Part shown: one piece after another, positions 1 to 6,282 of the stretch
Layout of the letters: the number at the start of each line of letters is the position of its first letter
How positions within the stretch are numbered: the stretch's first letter is position 1
From: Jeotgalicoccus sp052093725
GTDB taxonomy: Bacteria > Bacillota > Bacilli > Staphylococcales > Salinicoccaceae
Length of the DNA stretch: 6,906 nucleotides
Direction of reading: 5' to 3'
NCBI GenBank assembly: GCA_052093725.1
Contig: JBQDHL010000084.1
Span: 1-6,906 of the forward strand
Position numbers and translations under genes: made by a program
Notes under the pieces: generated by a model
The model's database searches: none
What the model saw: only the letters and a program-made list of their open reading frames with translations
What the model was told of the DNA's origin: nothing

Positions 1-911
1 CCAAGAACAACCTTTTTGTCATCACTCACTTTAGCAAGTGATTCAAAACCGCCTGCACGTTCTGTATCGAATTCGAGGTAATAGCCATCAACATTTTCCT
101 TACCGAATAATTCATCTGAAACTTTATCATAAGCACCTGATGATGCCCATGTTGAACGATAGTTTCCGCGGCAAACGTGTGTCGTAATTGTCAGTCCTTC
201 AGGTTTCCCCGAGATTGCACTATTATTCAGCTCAACGTATTTCTCACTTAATGATTCAACTGTAAATTCGTCATTCATACTCTTCCAGAATTCCTCATCT
301 ACAATCATGCCCCACGTACAATCATCCAGCTGCAGATTCGTACAGCCCGCTTCATGTAATTCTTTAATGAAGGTCTGATAAGCGGATGCGATATCCGCGA
401 GCAGTTCCGATTCATCCGGATAAATTGCATCCGTCGCCGCTTTATTTTCAGGACGGACGAGCTCTGCTAAGAACTGTGCCGGTGCCGGAATCGTCTGGCG
501 TGCAATCACGTCACCATCTGCCAACTCACTCACAAATTTAAAGTGTTCGATAAATGGATGATTTTTTCCGCTTAATTTCCCGGTCAACCGTGCAGTCTCT
601 GCTCTCGTTTCAACTTCTGCGAATTTATAGCCGTGTTCGACATCAACTTTCTCAACGCCCTGGAGTCCCCAGAAGAAATCAAGATGCCACCATGAACGGC
701 GGAATTCTCCATCGGTAATCGCCTTTAGGCCTATATCTTTCTGCTTTTGTATAAGTACTTTTATAGTGTCGTTTTCAACTGAAGTAAGTTCCTCTTGTGA
801 AATACTCCCATTTTTAAAATCTTCGCGTGCTGCTTTTAACTTTGCCGGGCGTAAAAAACTCCCGACGTTATCAAATTTAAAAGGTGCTGTTTTTACTGCT
901 ACTGGTGACAT
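1..911 (-). CDS. YxjG/YxjH-type methionine synthase-like methyltransferase (cobalamin-independent MetE C-terminal family), 3' end cut by window
   Basis: The frame is open from an ATG at 909-911 to the window edge, giving 304 residues without a stop. The protein starts with the family-typical VGSFLRP (residues 16-22), followed by ITDGEFRRSWWHLDFF (65-80), LQLDD (193-197) and THVCRGN (244-250). In the MetE/UROD-like TIM-barrel family the His and Cys of the last motif (H245, C247) correspond to zinc ligands that activate the thiol substrate. Family members are usually about 370-380 residues, so some 70 residues lie outside the window. The expected role is cytosolic methyl transfer to homocysteine or a related thiol, in methionine synthesis or salvage; the exact methyl donor is not established for this stand-alone C-terminal type. 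The start is fixed by an AAGGAG box (921-926) 9 nt upstream. It follows the ASCH gene in the same direction after 94 bp. No S-box was seen, although the B. subtilis relatives are SAM-riboswitch controlled. Confidence 0.9.
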   Translation of the reverse strand, partial: MSPVAVKTAPFKFDNVGSFLRPAKLKAAREDFKNGSISQEELTSVENDTIKVLIQKQKDIGLKAITDGEFRRSWWHLDFFWGLQGVEKVDVEHGYKFAEVETRAETARLTGKLSGKNHPFIEHFKFVSELADGDVIARQTIPAPAQFLAELVRPENKAATDAIYPDESELLADIASAYQTFIKELHEAGCTNLQLDDCTWGMIVDEEFWKSMNDEFTVESLSEKYVELNNSAISGKPEGLTITTHVCRGNYRSTWASSGAYDKVSDELFGKENVDGYYLEFDTERAGGFESLAKVSDDKKVVL

Positions 912-1005
912 AGCTGACCACTCCTTCATTCGTTTATATAAATTTATGTTAGCACGGGCGCACCGCAATAGCATTAACGTTTAAATTCATGGTCAGTTAT
1001 AGCTT

Positions 1006-1467
1006 TTAGCTATATCGTGATGCATATATCAATTTAAACTCCTCAACAACGATTTCCTCTGACTCGTTAAATTCAAGTCCGATTTCCGGGTACAGCCATT
1101 CAAAGAAATCGATATGCGCCTGTCTCCAATACGATAAAGACCGGTCGCCTTCGCCTTCTTTATAAGCAATATCTTCGCCAACATCTTTAAAAATAATCGT
1201 ATAAACTTTCGTACATTCTATAATACATTTCGGAGTATCATTTTCATCGAGCACGATACTGATTTCTCCAACTTCAGGTAGACTTTCATTCTCCACTTCA
1301 TACTCTTTTAAGCTGCTGCATGTTAAAGTTTTCTTTCCTGAAATAACGAGTTCTGCAAGTTCATCCGGATCTACTCCAAACTGCCATGATGTATAACTCT
1401 TACCGCTGTATTTTGGATTTTTATTAATAAATTCATTCCAGTATTGTTCCGCTGTCATTATAATCAT
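1006..1467 (-). CDS. ASCH-domain protein (YhfF-like, PUA-related fold)
   Basis: This 153-residue soluble protein fits the ASCH family (Pfam PF04266; YhfF-like group). Visible hallmarks are YW..F near the N-terminus (9-13), W28/FG (30-31), the G-K-K-T-L-T stretch (44-49) and EGEGDRSLSYWRQAH (104-118), which is the most conserved part of this subgroup. ASCH is a PUA-related beta-barrel thought to bind RNA or modified nucleotides. Some members have nuclease or N4-acetylcytidine amidohydrolase activity, but this subgroup has no established function, so no reaction is assigned. It overlaps the end of the upstream ABC gene by 4 nt (ATGA at 1464-1467), so it is probably translationally coupled and co-transcribed with the exporter. 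The start is uncertain: Met4 (ATG at 1456-1458) sits about 9 nt after a weak GATGGG box, whereas the first ATG directly abuts that box. The true start may therefore be Met4, giving 150 residues and no overlap. Confidence 0.88.
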   Translation of the reverse strand: MIIMTAEQYWNEFINKNPKYSGKSYTSWQFGVDPDELAELVISGKKTLTCSSLKEYEVENESLPEVGEISIVLDENDTPKCIIECTKVYTIIFKDVGEDIAYKEGEGDRSLSYWRQAHIDFFEWLYPEIGLEFNESEEIVVEEFKLIYASRYS

Positions 1468-3194
1468 CCCATCTGCATTTCATACATCTTGCTGTAATTT
1501 TGACCTAACTCTATTAATTCCTGATGATTGCCCTGCTCTTTAATTTCGCCGTTTTCCAAGAGAATAATCTGATCTGCATGCTGAATTGTCGACAGCCTGT
1601 GCGCGATTATAAATGTCGTACGGTCTTTTGATACAACATCCATCGCGTACTGAATCAGCTGTTCTGTTTCCGAATCAATATTACTCGTCGCTTCATCCAG
1701 CACTAGTACTTTCGGATTAAATGCCAAAGCACGGGCAAATGAAATCAGCTGACGTTCTCCTAAAGAAAGCGTCGCGCCCCGCTCTGCGAGCTCTGAATGA
1801 ATGCCGTCTGACAGCCGCGCCATAAGCGGTGCTGCCCCGACGTCTTCAAGTGCTTTTAATGCTTCCTCTTCCGTAATATTTTCATTGTTCAGCCGCACGT
1901 TGTACAACAAAGTGCCGCTGTAGATAAACGGGTCCTGCAGTACGATTGACATAAACTGTCTCAGACTCTGTTTATCGATTTCCTTCGTATTGTTGTCATC
2001 GAAATAAATCGCGCCATCGTTTGGATCGTAAAATCTCATTAAGAGATTAATAATCGAGCTTTTGCCTGAACCAGTATGTCCGACAAGTGCAATCGTGTCG
2101 CCCTGCACTGCATCGATATTTATATTTTTTAAGACATCTCTTTTGCCGTCGTATGAAAAGTTCACATTGCGAAATGAGATATTGCCGTTAAACACATTTA
2201 AAGTCTGCCCTTCTTTTACTTCAGGTTCTGCATCAAGCATTTCAAGCACTTTATCTGCTGCAACACGCGCCTGCTCAAATATGCTCAGCTGGCTGATAAT
2301 GTTGAACAGCGGGTTAAAGAATCGCGTAATATAATCGACAAGCAGGTACATAATTCCTACAGTCAGTGCCCCGGTGTCTCCTAAAAATGTACTCGCAAAT
2401 ATATAAACGAGAATGGCAAACACCAGTGAACGAATCGTATTCGCCAGGTTTTCCCCGGTTAAACTTTCGAGTTTTACGAGCCCTTTGGCACTGTCGTAAT
2501 ACTCATCGTTAATCTTTTCAAATTCGTCTTTAATCTGGTCTTCGCGGTTAAACACCTGAATAATCGGCATGCCGTTAATCGACTCGTTAATCATCGCGTT
2601 CATATCGCTGTTTCGTTCGCGCTTAATATGGTTATTATCGTTGGAATATTTTTTATACAGCACGCCCCAGATAATAATAATTGGAATAAACACCAGCATG
2701 ACGATGCCTGTCCAGAAATGGACGTACAACACGATCCCGACAATACTGAATATCGTTAATATACTCACCATGAACATCGGAATCACCGACGCAAACAGCT
2801 GCAGTATTGATTCGGTATCATTGGTAATTCTAGCGACTACTTTCCCTGCCGGCAGATTATCAAAGTACCGTATCGGCAAGTTCTGCACATGTTTAAATAC
2901 ATCGAGACGCATCTTTTGAATTGCCCGCGTCCCTGCTGAAACTAAGACAATTTGAGCGAAATAACTCGTAATCGCATGCATCAGTTTTATCGTTAAAAAC
3001 AATGCAATTAAATATAATATCGGCTGTATTACAATATTTCCCGCGCCGAGTTTAATATGCCTGTCCAGTATTGTTGCGGCAATCAGCGGCCCGGCCAATT
3101 CAAAGCCGACCATGCAAATCATTAGAAGTATGCCGCCTGCAAACATTCCTCTGTATTGTTTGATATACGGTAATAGTTTTACCATTTCCTTCAT
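1464..3194 (-). CDS. yheH: ABC exporter half-transporter, YheH/BmrD-like subunit with catalytic Glu and non-canonical signature
   Basis: This 576-residue membrane protein has an N-terminal exporter membrane domain with six hydrophobic segments (roughly residues 18-40, 55-80, 138-158, 160-180, 250-270, 276-300) and a C-terminal ATPase domain. ATPase motifs are the A-loop Y348, Walker A GHTGSGKSS (372-380), Q-loop Q420, Walker B VLVLDE (496-501) with catalytic E501, and switch H532. The signature reads LSLGERQ (476-482) instead of LSGGQ. Paired with the upstream half-transporter it should form an asymmetric heterodimer that exports drugs or lipophilic compounds across the cytoplasmic membrane; the substrate cannot be read from sequence. 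This subunit supplies the competent Walker A/B of the active site. It lacks the extra length of B. subtilis YheH (about 670 residues) and is nearer the size of LmrD/EfrD. Its ATG overlaps the previous stop by one base (TAATG), with a GGGGGTGA ribosome binding site (3201-3208) inside the end of the upstream gene. Confidence 0.93.
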   Translation of the reverse strand: MKEMVKLLPYIKQYRGMFAGGILLMICMVGFELAGPLIAATILDRHIKLGAGNIVIQPILYLIALFLTIKLMHAITSYFAQIVLVSAGTRAIQKMRLDVFKHVQNLPIRYFDNLPAGKVVARITNDTESILQLFASVIPMFMVSILTIFSIVGIVLYVHFWTGIVMLVFIPIIIIWGVLYKKYSNDNNHIKRERNSDMNAMINESINGMPIIQVFNREDQIKDEFEKINDEYYDSAKGLVKLESLTGENLANTIRSLVFAILVYIFASTFLGDTGALTVGIMYLLVDYITRFFNPLFNIISQLSIFEQARVAADKVLEMLDAEPEVKEGQTLNVFNGNISFRNVNFSYDGKRDVLKNINIDAVQGDTIALVGHTGSGKSSIINLLMRFYDPNDGAIYFDDNNTKEIDKQSLRQFMSIVLQDPFIYSGTLLYNVRLNNENITEEEALKALEDVGAAPLMARLSDGIHSELAERGATLSLGERQLISFARALAFNPKVLVLDEATSNIDSETEQLIQYAMDVVSKDRTTFIIAHRLSTIQHADQIILLENGEIKEQGNHQELIELGQNYSKMYEMQMG

Positions 3195-4927
3195 TACGAC
3201 TCACCCCCTGTAATGAAATAATCATTCTGTTTTGAGTACCAGCCGTGTCCGTTCGAAAGTTCATGATGTGTACCTGATTCGACAATTTTACCGTTTTCCA
3301 GGACGATAATTTTATCGGCATGATGCACTGCTGATAAACGGTGCGTAATGATAATCGTTGTTTTTCCTTTACGGTTATCTTTAATGTGATTAATAATGCG
3401 CTGTTCGGTCCGTGCATCGACGGCACTTAATGCATCATCCAGAATTAAAATGTCCGGCTGTTTAATTAAACTACGGGCAATCGAAATCCGCTGCTTCTGC
3501 CCGCCGCTTAACGACACACCTTTTTCGCCGACGAGAGTTTCAAGACCTTCCGGCATACGCTGTAAATCTTCATCGAATGCGCTCAGTTTAATTGCCTCAG
3601 TTAACTCCGTTTCAGTTGCATCGGGTTTCCCGAACATAATATTTTCCCTGACGGTTCTTGAAAACAGAATGTTTTCCTGGGAAACATAGCCCAGCTTGTC
3701 GCGCAGTTTTTCTCGGTTAAGATTTGAAATATTCACCCCGTCGATAATTAAATCCCCACTGCCTTCCGGGTAAATTTTTAACAGCTGCTTGATAAACGTC
3801 GACTTGCCGCTGCCGGTTTTACCGACTATTCCAAGTGTTTCGCCTTTATTCAGTTCAATTGTTATATCTTCCAGACTATTGTGCTCTGCTGTCGGATATT
3901 TAAACGTCACTTCTTTAAAATTAAAATTCGTTTCTCTGACTGCCGCTTCTCCGAGATTGTTTAAATCATCAGTTTCATCGAGTACGTTTTGAATACGGTC
4001 ATAAGAAGCATTACCGCGTTCCATAATATTGAACAGCATACCGAGTGCAAACATCGGCCAGACCAGCATGTTCAAGTACACGTTAAATGTAATAAGTTCG
4101 CCGACGGTAATGAGACCGTTATTCACAAGCACTGCACCGTAGCCGAATGATATCGCAATACTTGATGACACGACGATAATCGTCAGCGGCTGGAAGAATG
4201 CATCTAGCTTTTCAACTTTCATAAATTTATTTAAGTAGTTTTCAGTTAAGCTGTGGAATCGTCTATTTTCCGCATCTTCCTGTACATAGCTGCGCGTTAA
4301 ACGAACCCCTTCCACTACTTCAAGCACCGCATCATTCATAACACCGAATGCTTCCTGGGATGATTTGTGACGCTTGTTAATCATCTTGCCGAGACGCTGT
4401 TCAATGACCGCGAGTAACGGCAATGGCAGGAGGGCAAATAACGTCAGCTGCCAGCTGATGGTGAAACCCATAACCAACACAATCGTCAGTAGAAATGTCG
4501 TTGAATCAAGCAGTGTAATAATACCGAAACCTGTAGCCATATTGACTGTCTTTAAATCATTCGTTGCCTTGGCCATTAAATCACCGGTTTTGCTGCGTTC
4601 ATAAAAACCAGGTGACAACAGCAGAAACTTCCGCATTAAACGGCTTCTGATAATGGATTCGATTTTAATTGCGCCTTCAAATAATAAGTAGCCCCACCAA
4701 TAACTGACAACGTAAGTTAAAACGATAACTGCCGCGAAAATAAGCAAGATATTCCACATTATTTTTTCCGTCATTTCACCGTTATTAATTAAATCGATAG
4801 TCCGGCCGATCAGCTGCGGCGGAATAATATCGAGTACGTTCGCAATTAGTAAAAATAAAACGATTAATGCATAACGCTTTTTGTTCGAGAAAATATACCA
4901 GCTGATTTTCCTGATGTAATCTAACAT
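3194..4927 (-). CDS. yheI: ABC exporter half-transporter, YheI/BmrC-like subunit with degenerate ATPase site
   Basis: This 577-residue protein has a six-segment membrane domain (about residues 18-38, 58-80, 134-155, 157-175, 245-268, 280-302) fused to an ATPase domain. Motifs are the A-loop Y344, Walker A GKTGSGKST (369-377), Q-loop Q417, canonical signature LSGGQ (473-477), Walker B ILILD (493-497) and switch H529. The residue after Walker B is Asp498 where a catalytic Glu is expected, as known for the degenerate subunit of heterodimeric exporters (BmrC, TM287, LmrC-type). It is the first gene of the yheI-yheH-ASCH unit, matching the bmrC-bmrD gene order in B. subtilis. The start is supported by AAAAGGTGA just upstream (about 4932-4940); AGGTGA pairs with the 3' part of the anti-Shine-Dalgarno, so the short spacing is acceptable. 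Expression probably depends on the promoter and leader at 5000-5243. Multidrug export is inferred from the family. Confidence 0.93.
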   Translation of the reverse strand: MLDYIRKISWYIFSNKKRYALIVLFLLIANVLDIIPPQLIGRTIDLINNGEMTEKIMWNILLIFAAVIVLTYVVSYWWGYLLFEGAIKIESIIRSRLMRKFLLLSPGFYERSKTGDLMAKATNDLKTVNMATGFGIITLLDSTTFLLTIVLVMGFTISWQLTLFALLPLPLLAVIEQRLGKMINKRHKSSQEAFGVMNDAVLEVVEGVRLTRSYVQEDAENRRFHSLTENYLNKFMKVEKLDAFFQPLTIIVVSSSIAISFGYGAVLVNNGLITVGELITFNVYLNMLVWPMFALGMLFNIMERGNASYDRIQNVLDETDDLNNLGEAAVRETNFNFKEVTFKYPTAEHNSLEDITIELNKGETLGIVGKTGSGKSTFIKQLLKIYPEGSGDLIIDGVNISNLNREKLRDKLGYVSQENILFSRTVRENIMFGKPDATETELTEAIKLSAFDEDLQRMPEGLETLVGEKGVSLSGGQKQRISIARSLIKQPDILILDDALSAVDARTEQRIINHIKDNRKGKTTIIITHRLSAVHHADKIIVLENGKIVESGTHHELSNGHGWYSKQNDYFITGGES

Positions 4928-4999
4928 AATTCACCTTTTCCCCAAAGTTCCCCTTTGAATTATTTCGCTGTAGTATCTTTTATCCTCTCAGAAAATCGC

Positions 5000-5030
5000 A
5001 AAAAAGCGTGCACTATTAATGTGCACGCTT
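5000..5030 (-). terminator. Strong intrinsic terminator in the leader of the exporter operon
   Basis: On the minus strand the RNA forms a perfect 10-bp stem, AAGCGUGCAC (5021-5030) with GUGCACGCUU (5004-5013), and a 7-nt AUUAAUA loop. The U run continues past the stem through 5000. The plus strand has no U tract after the hairpin, so direction is clear. It lies 73 nt before the exporter start codon, downstream of the small leader ORF. It therefore either attenuates exporter transcription or simply ends transcripts of the upstream dehydrogenase operon and the leader. Confidence 0.87.
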
Positions 5031-5041
5031 AAAAATGGCAT

Positions 5042-5066
5042 AAAAATAGAGAGGACATGCCTCTCC
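5042..5066 (-). terminator. Second, weaker terminator-like hairpin (segment 2:3 of the leader)
   Basis: The minus-strand RNA can form GAGAGG (5060-5065) with CCUCUC (5049-5054) around a 5-nt CAUGU loop, extended by one G-U pair (5066 with 5048). It is followed by UAUUUUUA (5041-5048). The short GC-rich stem plus U-rich run resembles an intrinsic terminator but is clearly weaker than the hairpin at 5000-5030. Its GAGAGG arm can instead pair with a CCUCUC inside the leader ORF (5113-5118), the reason to suspect a regulatory switch rather than a plain terminator. Confidence 0.4.
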
Positions 5067-5095
5067 GTTTTCAAATATATAATTATCCGAATAAT

Positions 5096-5176
5096 TTATA
5101 GTTGTGAAATTAGAGAGGTATGGTTATTTAGTTGTGAAATTGAAATCTGCCCTGTTTGCTGTTGTAGTAATTTCAT
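5096..5176 (-). CDS. Putative 26-residue leader peptide upstream of the exporter operon
   Basis: A short ORF runs from ATG (5174-5176) to TAA (5096-5098). It encodes 26 residues beginning MKLLQQQTGQ and ending SLISQL, and is too short for ordinary ORF calling. Support for translation is good: an AGGAGGT box (5185-5191) lies 8 nt upstream, and a sigma-A-type promoter sits a sensible distance before that. The peptide is rich in Gln, Ser, Leu and Ile, has no charged residue after Lys2, no Cys and no obvious signal or membrane segment, and contains ISQL twice. Its last third covers segment 1 of the candidate attenuator, as expected for a cis-acting leader. The known parallel is BmrB, the leader peptide of bmrCD in B. 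subtilis, controlled by ribosome-mediated attenuation; no sequence similarity to BmrB is claimed. It could also be a free-standing small protein. Confidence 0.62.
   Translation of the reverse strand: MKLLQQQTGQISISQLNNHTSLISQL
5099..5141 (-). repeat. 13-nt direct repeat inside the leader ORF, encoding ISQL twice
   Basis: The plus-strand string TAGTTGTGAAATT occurs at 5099-5111 and again at 5129-5141, exactly 30 nt apart. In the leader frame both copies read ATT TCA CAA CTA (Ile-Ser-Gln-Leu), at residues 13-16 and 23-26. The codons are identical as well as the amino acids, so selection may act on the RNA, or this may be a recent duplication. Confidence 0.8.
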
Positions 5177-5184
5177 AACGCCTT

Positions 5185-5191
5185 ACCTCCT
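5185..5191 (-). promoter_or_regulatory. Strong ribosome binding site of the leader ORF
   Basis: The minus strand reads AGGAGGT here, followed by 8 nt and the ATG at 5174-5176. It is as strong as the sites of the annotated genes in the window and stronger than that of the exporter gene itself. This is the main reason for calling the short downstream ORF translated. Confidence 0.75.
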
Positions 5192-5214
5192 GTTCATATT
5201 TTTGTCACAAATCA

Positions 5215-5243
5215 ATCATAAATTATCTTTTTACAATTTGCAA
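5215..5243 (-). promoter_or_regulatory. Sigma-A-type promoter driving the leader and exporter operon
   Basis: The minus strand carries TTGCAA (-35, 5238-5243), a 17-bp spacer and TATGAT (-10, 5215-5220). This is four of six and five of six matches to TTGACA/TATAAT at ideal spacing. Transcription would start near 5208, about 30 nt before the leader ATG and 280 nt before the exporter ATG. It lies 25 nt after the dehydrogenase stop codon, separating the two operons. Confidence 0.65.
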
Positions 5244-5268
5244 TAAGAATTTTCAAATAATTTAAAAT

Positions 5269-6258
5269 TTATAAAGTAAATGCTATTTTACCCATCATGC
5301 CGGCGTGATCCAGATGATCGAACGCCTCTTTATAATCTTCCATTCTAAAAGTTTTATCCATAACCGGTTTTATGTTGTGTTTTTCAATAAAATCGAGCAT
5401 TTCATGAAGCTCTTCAGTACTCGCCATCGTTGAACCTAAAAGATTAAACTGGCCGTAGAAAAACTTGCGCAGATTAAAGTCCACAGTGTCCCCGGCAGAA
5501 GCTCCGAACGCAACTAAAGTACCGCCGCGTTTCAGCTGGTCGACAGACTTGTTAAACGTTGCCGCACCGACACTTTCAATAACGAGGTCAGCTTTCTCTC
5601 CGCCCAGCTGCTCATCCCAGTCAATTTCAGAATCAATCGCTTTATCAGCACCGAGTTTCAATGCTTCAGCACGTTTTTCTTCAGAACGTGACGTAGCATA
5701 AACAGTCGCACCTTTAGCCTTCGCAAACTGCATAAGGAATGTCCCCGCACCACCTGTTGCACCTGGGATTAAGACAGTCTGTCCCTCAGTCAGTTGGCCA
5801 CGTGTAAACAACGCACGATATGCTGTCATCGCTGATAACGAGAGAACTCCCGCTTCTTCCCAGTTTAAATGCTTAGGCTTCGCCACAGCGTTTTCAGCCG
5901 GCAGTGTAATGTATTCGGCAAACGTACCATTAAACGGGAACCCTGTAATTTCAAAACCTTCAGGCGGCACCGCACTGTTTTTCTCCCAGCCGAGTGACGG
6001 ATTAACAATCACTTCGTCGCCGACTTTAACATTTGTCACGTTAGTACCAACAGCATCGACAATCCCTGCACCATCGGAACCGAGCACAAGCGGCGGATCA
6101 TTTTCATTATGTCTGTTCGGGATAAATAAATCTCTGTGATTTAACCCCGCAGTTTTAATTTTAACGATGACTTCGTCGTCACCCATTTTATCCTGTTCAA
6201 CTTCACCAAACTTAATACCTTCAAGACTCTGTATACCTTCATGATATATTGCTTTCAT
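5269..6258 (-). CDS. Zinc-independent medium-chain dehydrogenase / quinone oxidoreductase-like protein (YogA-type)
   Basis: This 329-residue cytosolic protein belongs to the MDR superfamily. The GroES-like N-terminal domain (about 25-125) has AGLNHRDLFI (37-46) and VLGSDGAGIV (58-67). The Rossmann domain (about 158-280) has IPGATGGAG (164-172) as nucleotide loop, with a Ser-Arg pair (190-191) after the second strand, where Arg often favours NADPH. It contains no cysteine at all, so it lacks both the catalytic and the structural zinc ligands of classical alcohol dehydrogenases and should be a zinc-independent oxidoreductase reducing quinones or activated C=C/C=O bonds. The substrate is unknown. 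NPSLGW (86-91) and the overall layout recall Bacillus YogA; that is from memory. The start is fixed by AAGGAGGT (6267-6274), 8 nt upstream. It sits 24 nt after the 135-residue ORF with no promoter visible between them, so the two are probably co-transcribed. No GC-rich terminator directly follows its stop. Confidence 0.92.
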   Translation of the reverse strand: MKAIYHEGIQSLEGIKFGEVEQDKMGDDEVIVKIKTAGLNHRDLFIPNRHNENDPPLVLGSDGAGIVDAVGTNVTNVKVGDEVIVNPSLGWEKNSAVPPEGFEITGFPFNGTFAEYITLPAENAVAKPKHLNWEEAGVLSLSAMTAYRALFTRGQLTEGQTVLIPGATGGAGTFLMQFAKAKGATVYATSRSEEKRAEALKLGADKAIDSEIDWDEQLGGEKADLVIESVGAATFNKSVDQLKRGGTLVAFGASAGDTVDFNLRKFFYGQFNLLGSTMASTEELHEMLDFIEKHNIKPVMDKTFRMEDYKEAFDHLDHAGMMGKIAFTL

Positions 6259-6282
6259 TCAAAATGACCTCCTTCGTAAGAC

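Larger units (their letters stand above)
4981..5122 (-). promoter_or_regulatory. Candidate transcription attenuator with alternating CCUCUC/GAGAGG segments
   Basis: Reading the minus-strand RNA 5' to 3', four complementary segments alternate: CCUCUC at 5113-5118 (1, inside the leader ORF), GAGAGG at 5060-5065 (2), CCUCUC at 5049-5054 (3) and GAGAGG at 4984-4989 (4). Segment 1 can pair with 2 and extends to CAU (5120-5122) with AUG (5056-5058) across one A-C mismatch. Segment 2 can instead pair with 3, forming the hairpin at 5048-5066. Segment 3 can also pair with 4 over 9 bp (5049-5057 with 4981-4989, one G-U), enclosing the strong terminator. An extra AU-rich hairpin with a UCGG loop (core 5081-5096) overlaps the leader stop codon. 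Coupling leader translation to these alternatives is inferred. I found no strong anti-terminator for the 5000-5030 hairpin, so the model is incomplete. Confidence 0.5.

Noticed and set aside
766..984. Plus-strand ORF opposite the start of the YxjG-like gene, and similar plus-strand ORFs at 2062-2334, 2569-2919, 3396-3689, 3789-3992, 4374-4604, 5465-5701, 5909-6139 and 6434-6664
   Set aside because: All lie antisense within genes with clear family motifs or strong start signals, and none has a convincing ribosome binding site or a recognisable product.
912..1005. Promoter for the YxjG-like gene (TG-C-TAACAT on the minus strand)
   Set aside because: The -10 hexamer matches only four of six despite the TG extension, and no acceptable -35 lies 16-18 bp upstream. 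The other AT-rich candidate (TATATA) would leave almost no 5' leader. Read-through from the ASCH gene is equally likely.
998..1014. Perfect 7-bp inverted repeat TATAGCT-TTT-AGCTATA overlapping the ASCH stop codon, as a terminator
   Set aside because: The stem is AU-rich with a 3-nt loop, and no U tract follows on the minus strand (the RNA continues ACUGACC). It may be incidental or affect mRNA stability, but it is not supported as an intrinsic terminator.
3100..3426. Minus-strand ORF of 108 codons spanning the junction of the two ABC genes
   Set aside because: It lies in a different frame across two well-conserved coding regions whose motifs are intact, so it is a shadow.
5019..5246. Plus-strand ORF of 75 codons across the leader gap
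   Set aside because: It has no good ribosome binding site, lies antisense to the promoter, leader ORF and terminator, and its composition looks like reverse-complemented regulatory DNA.
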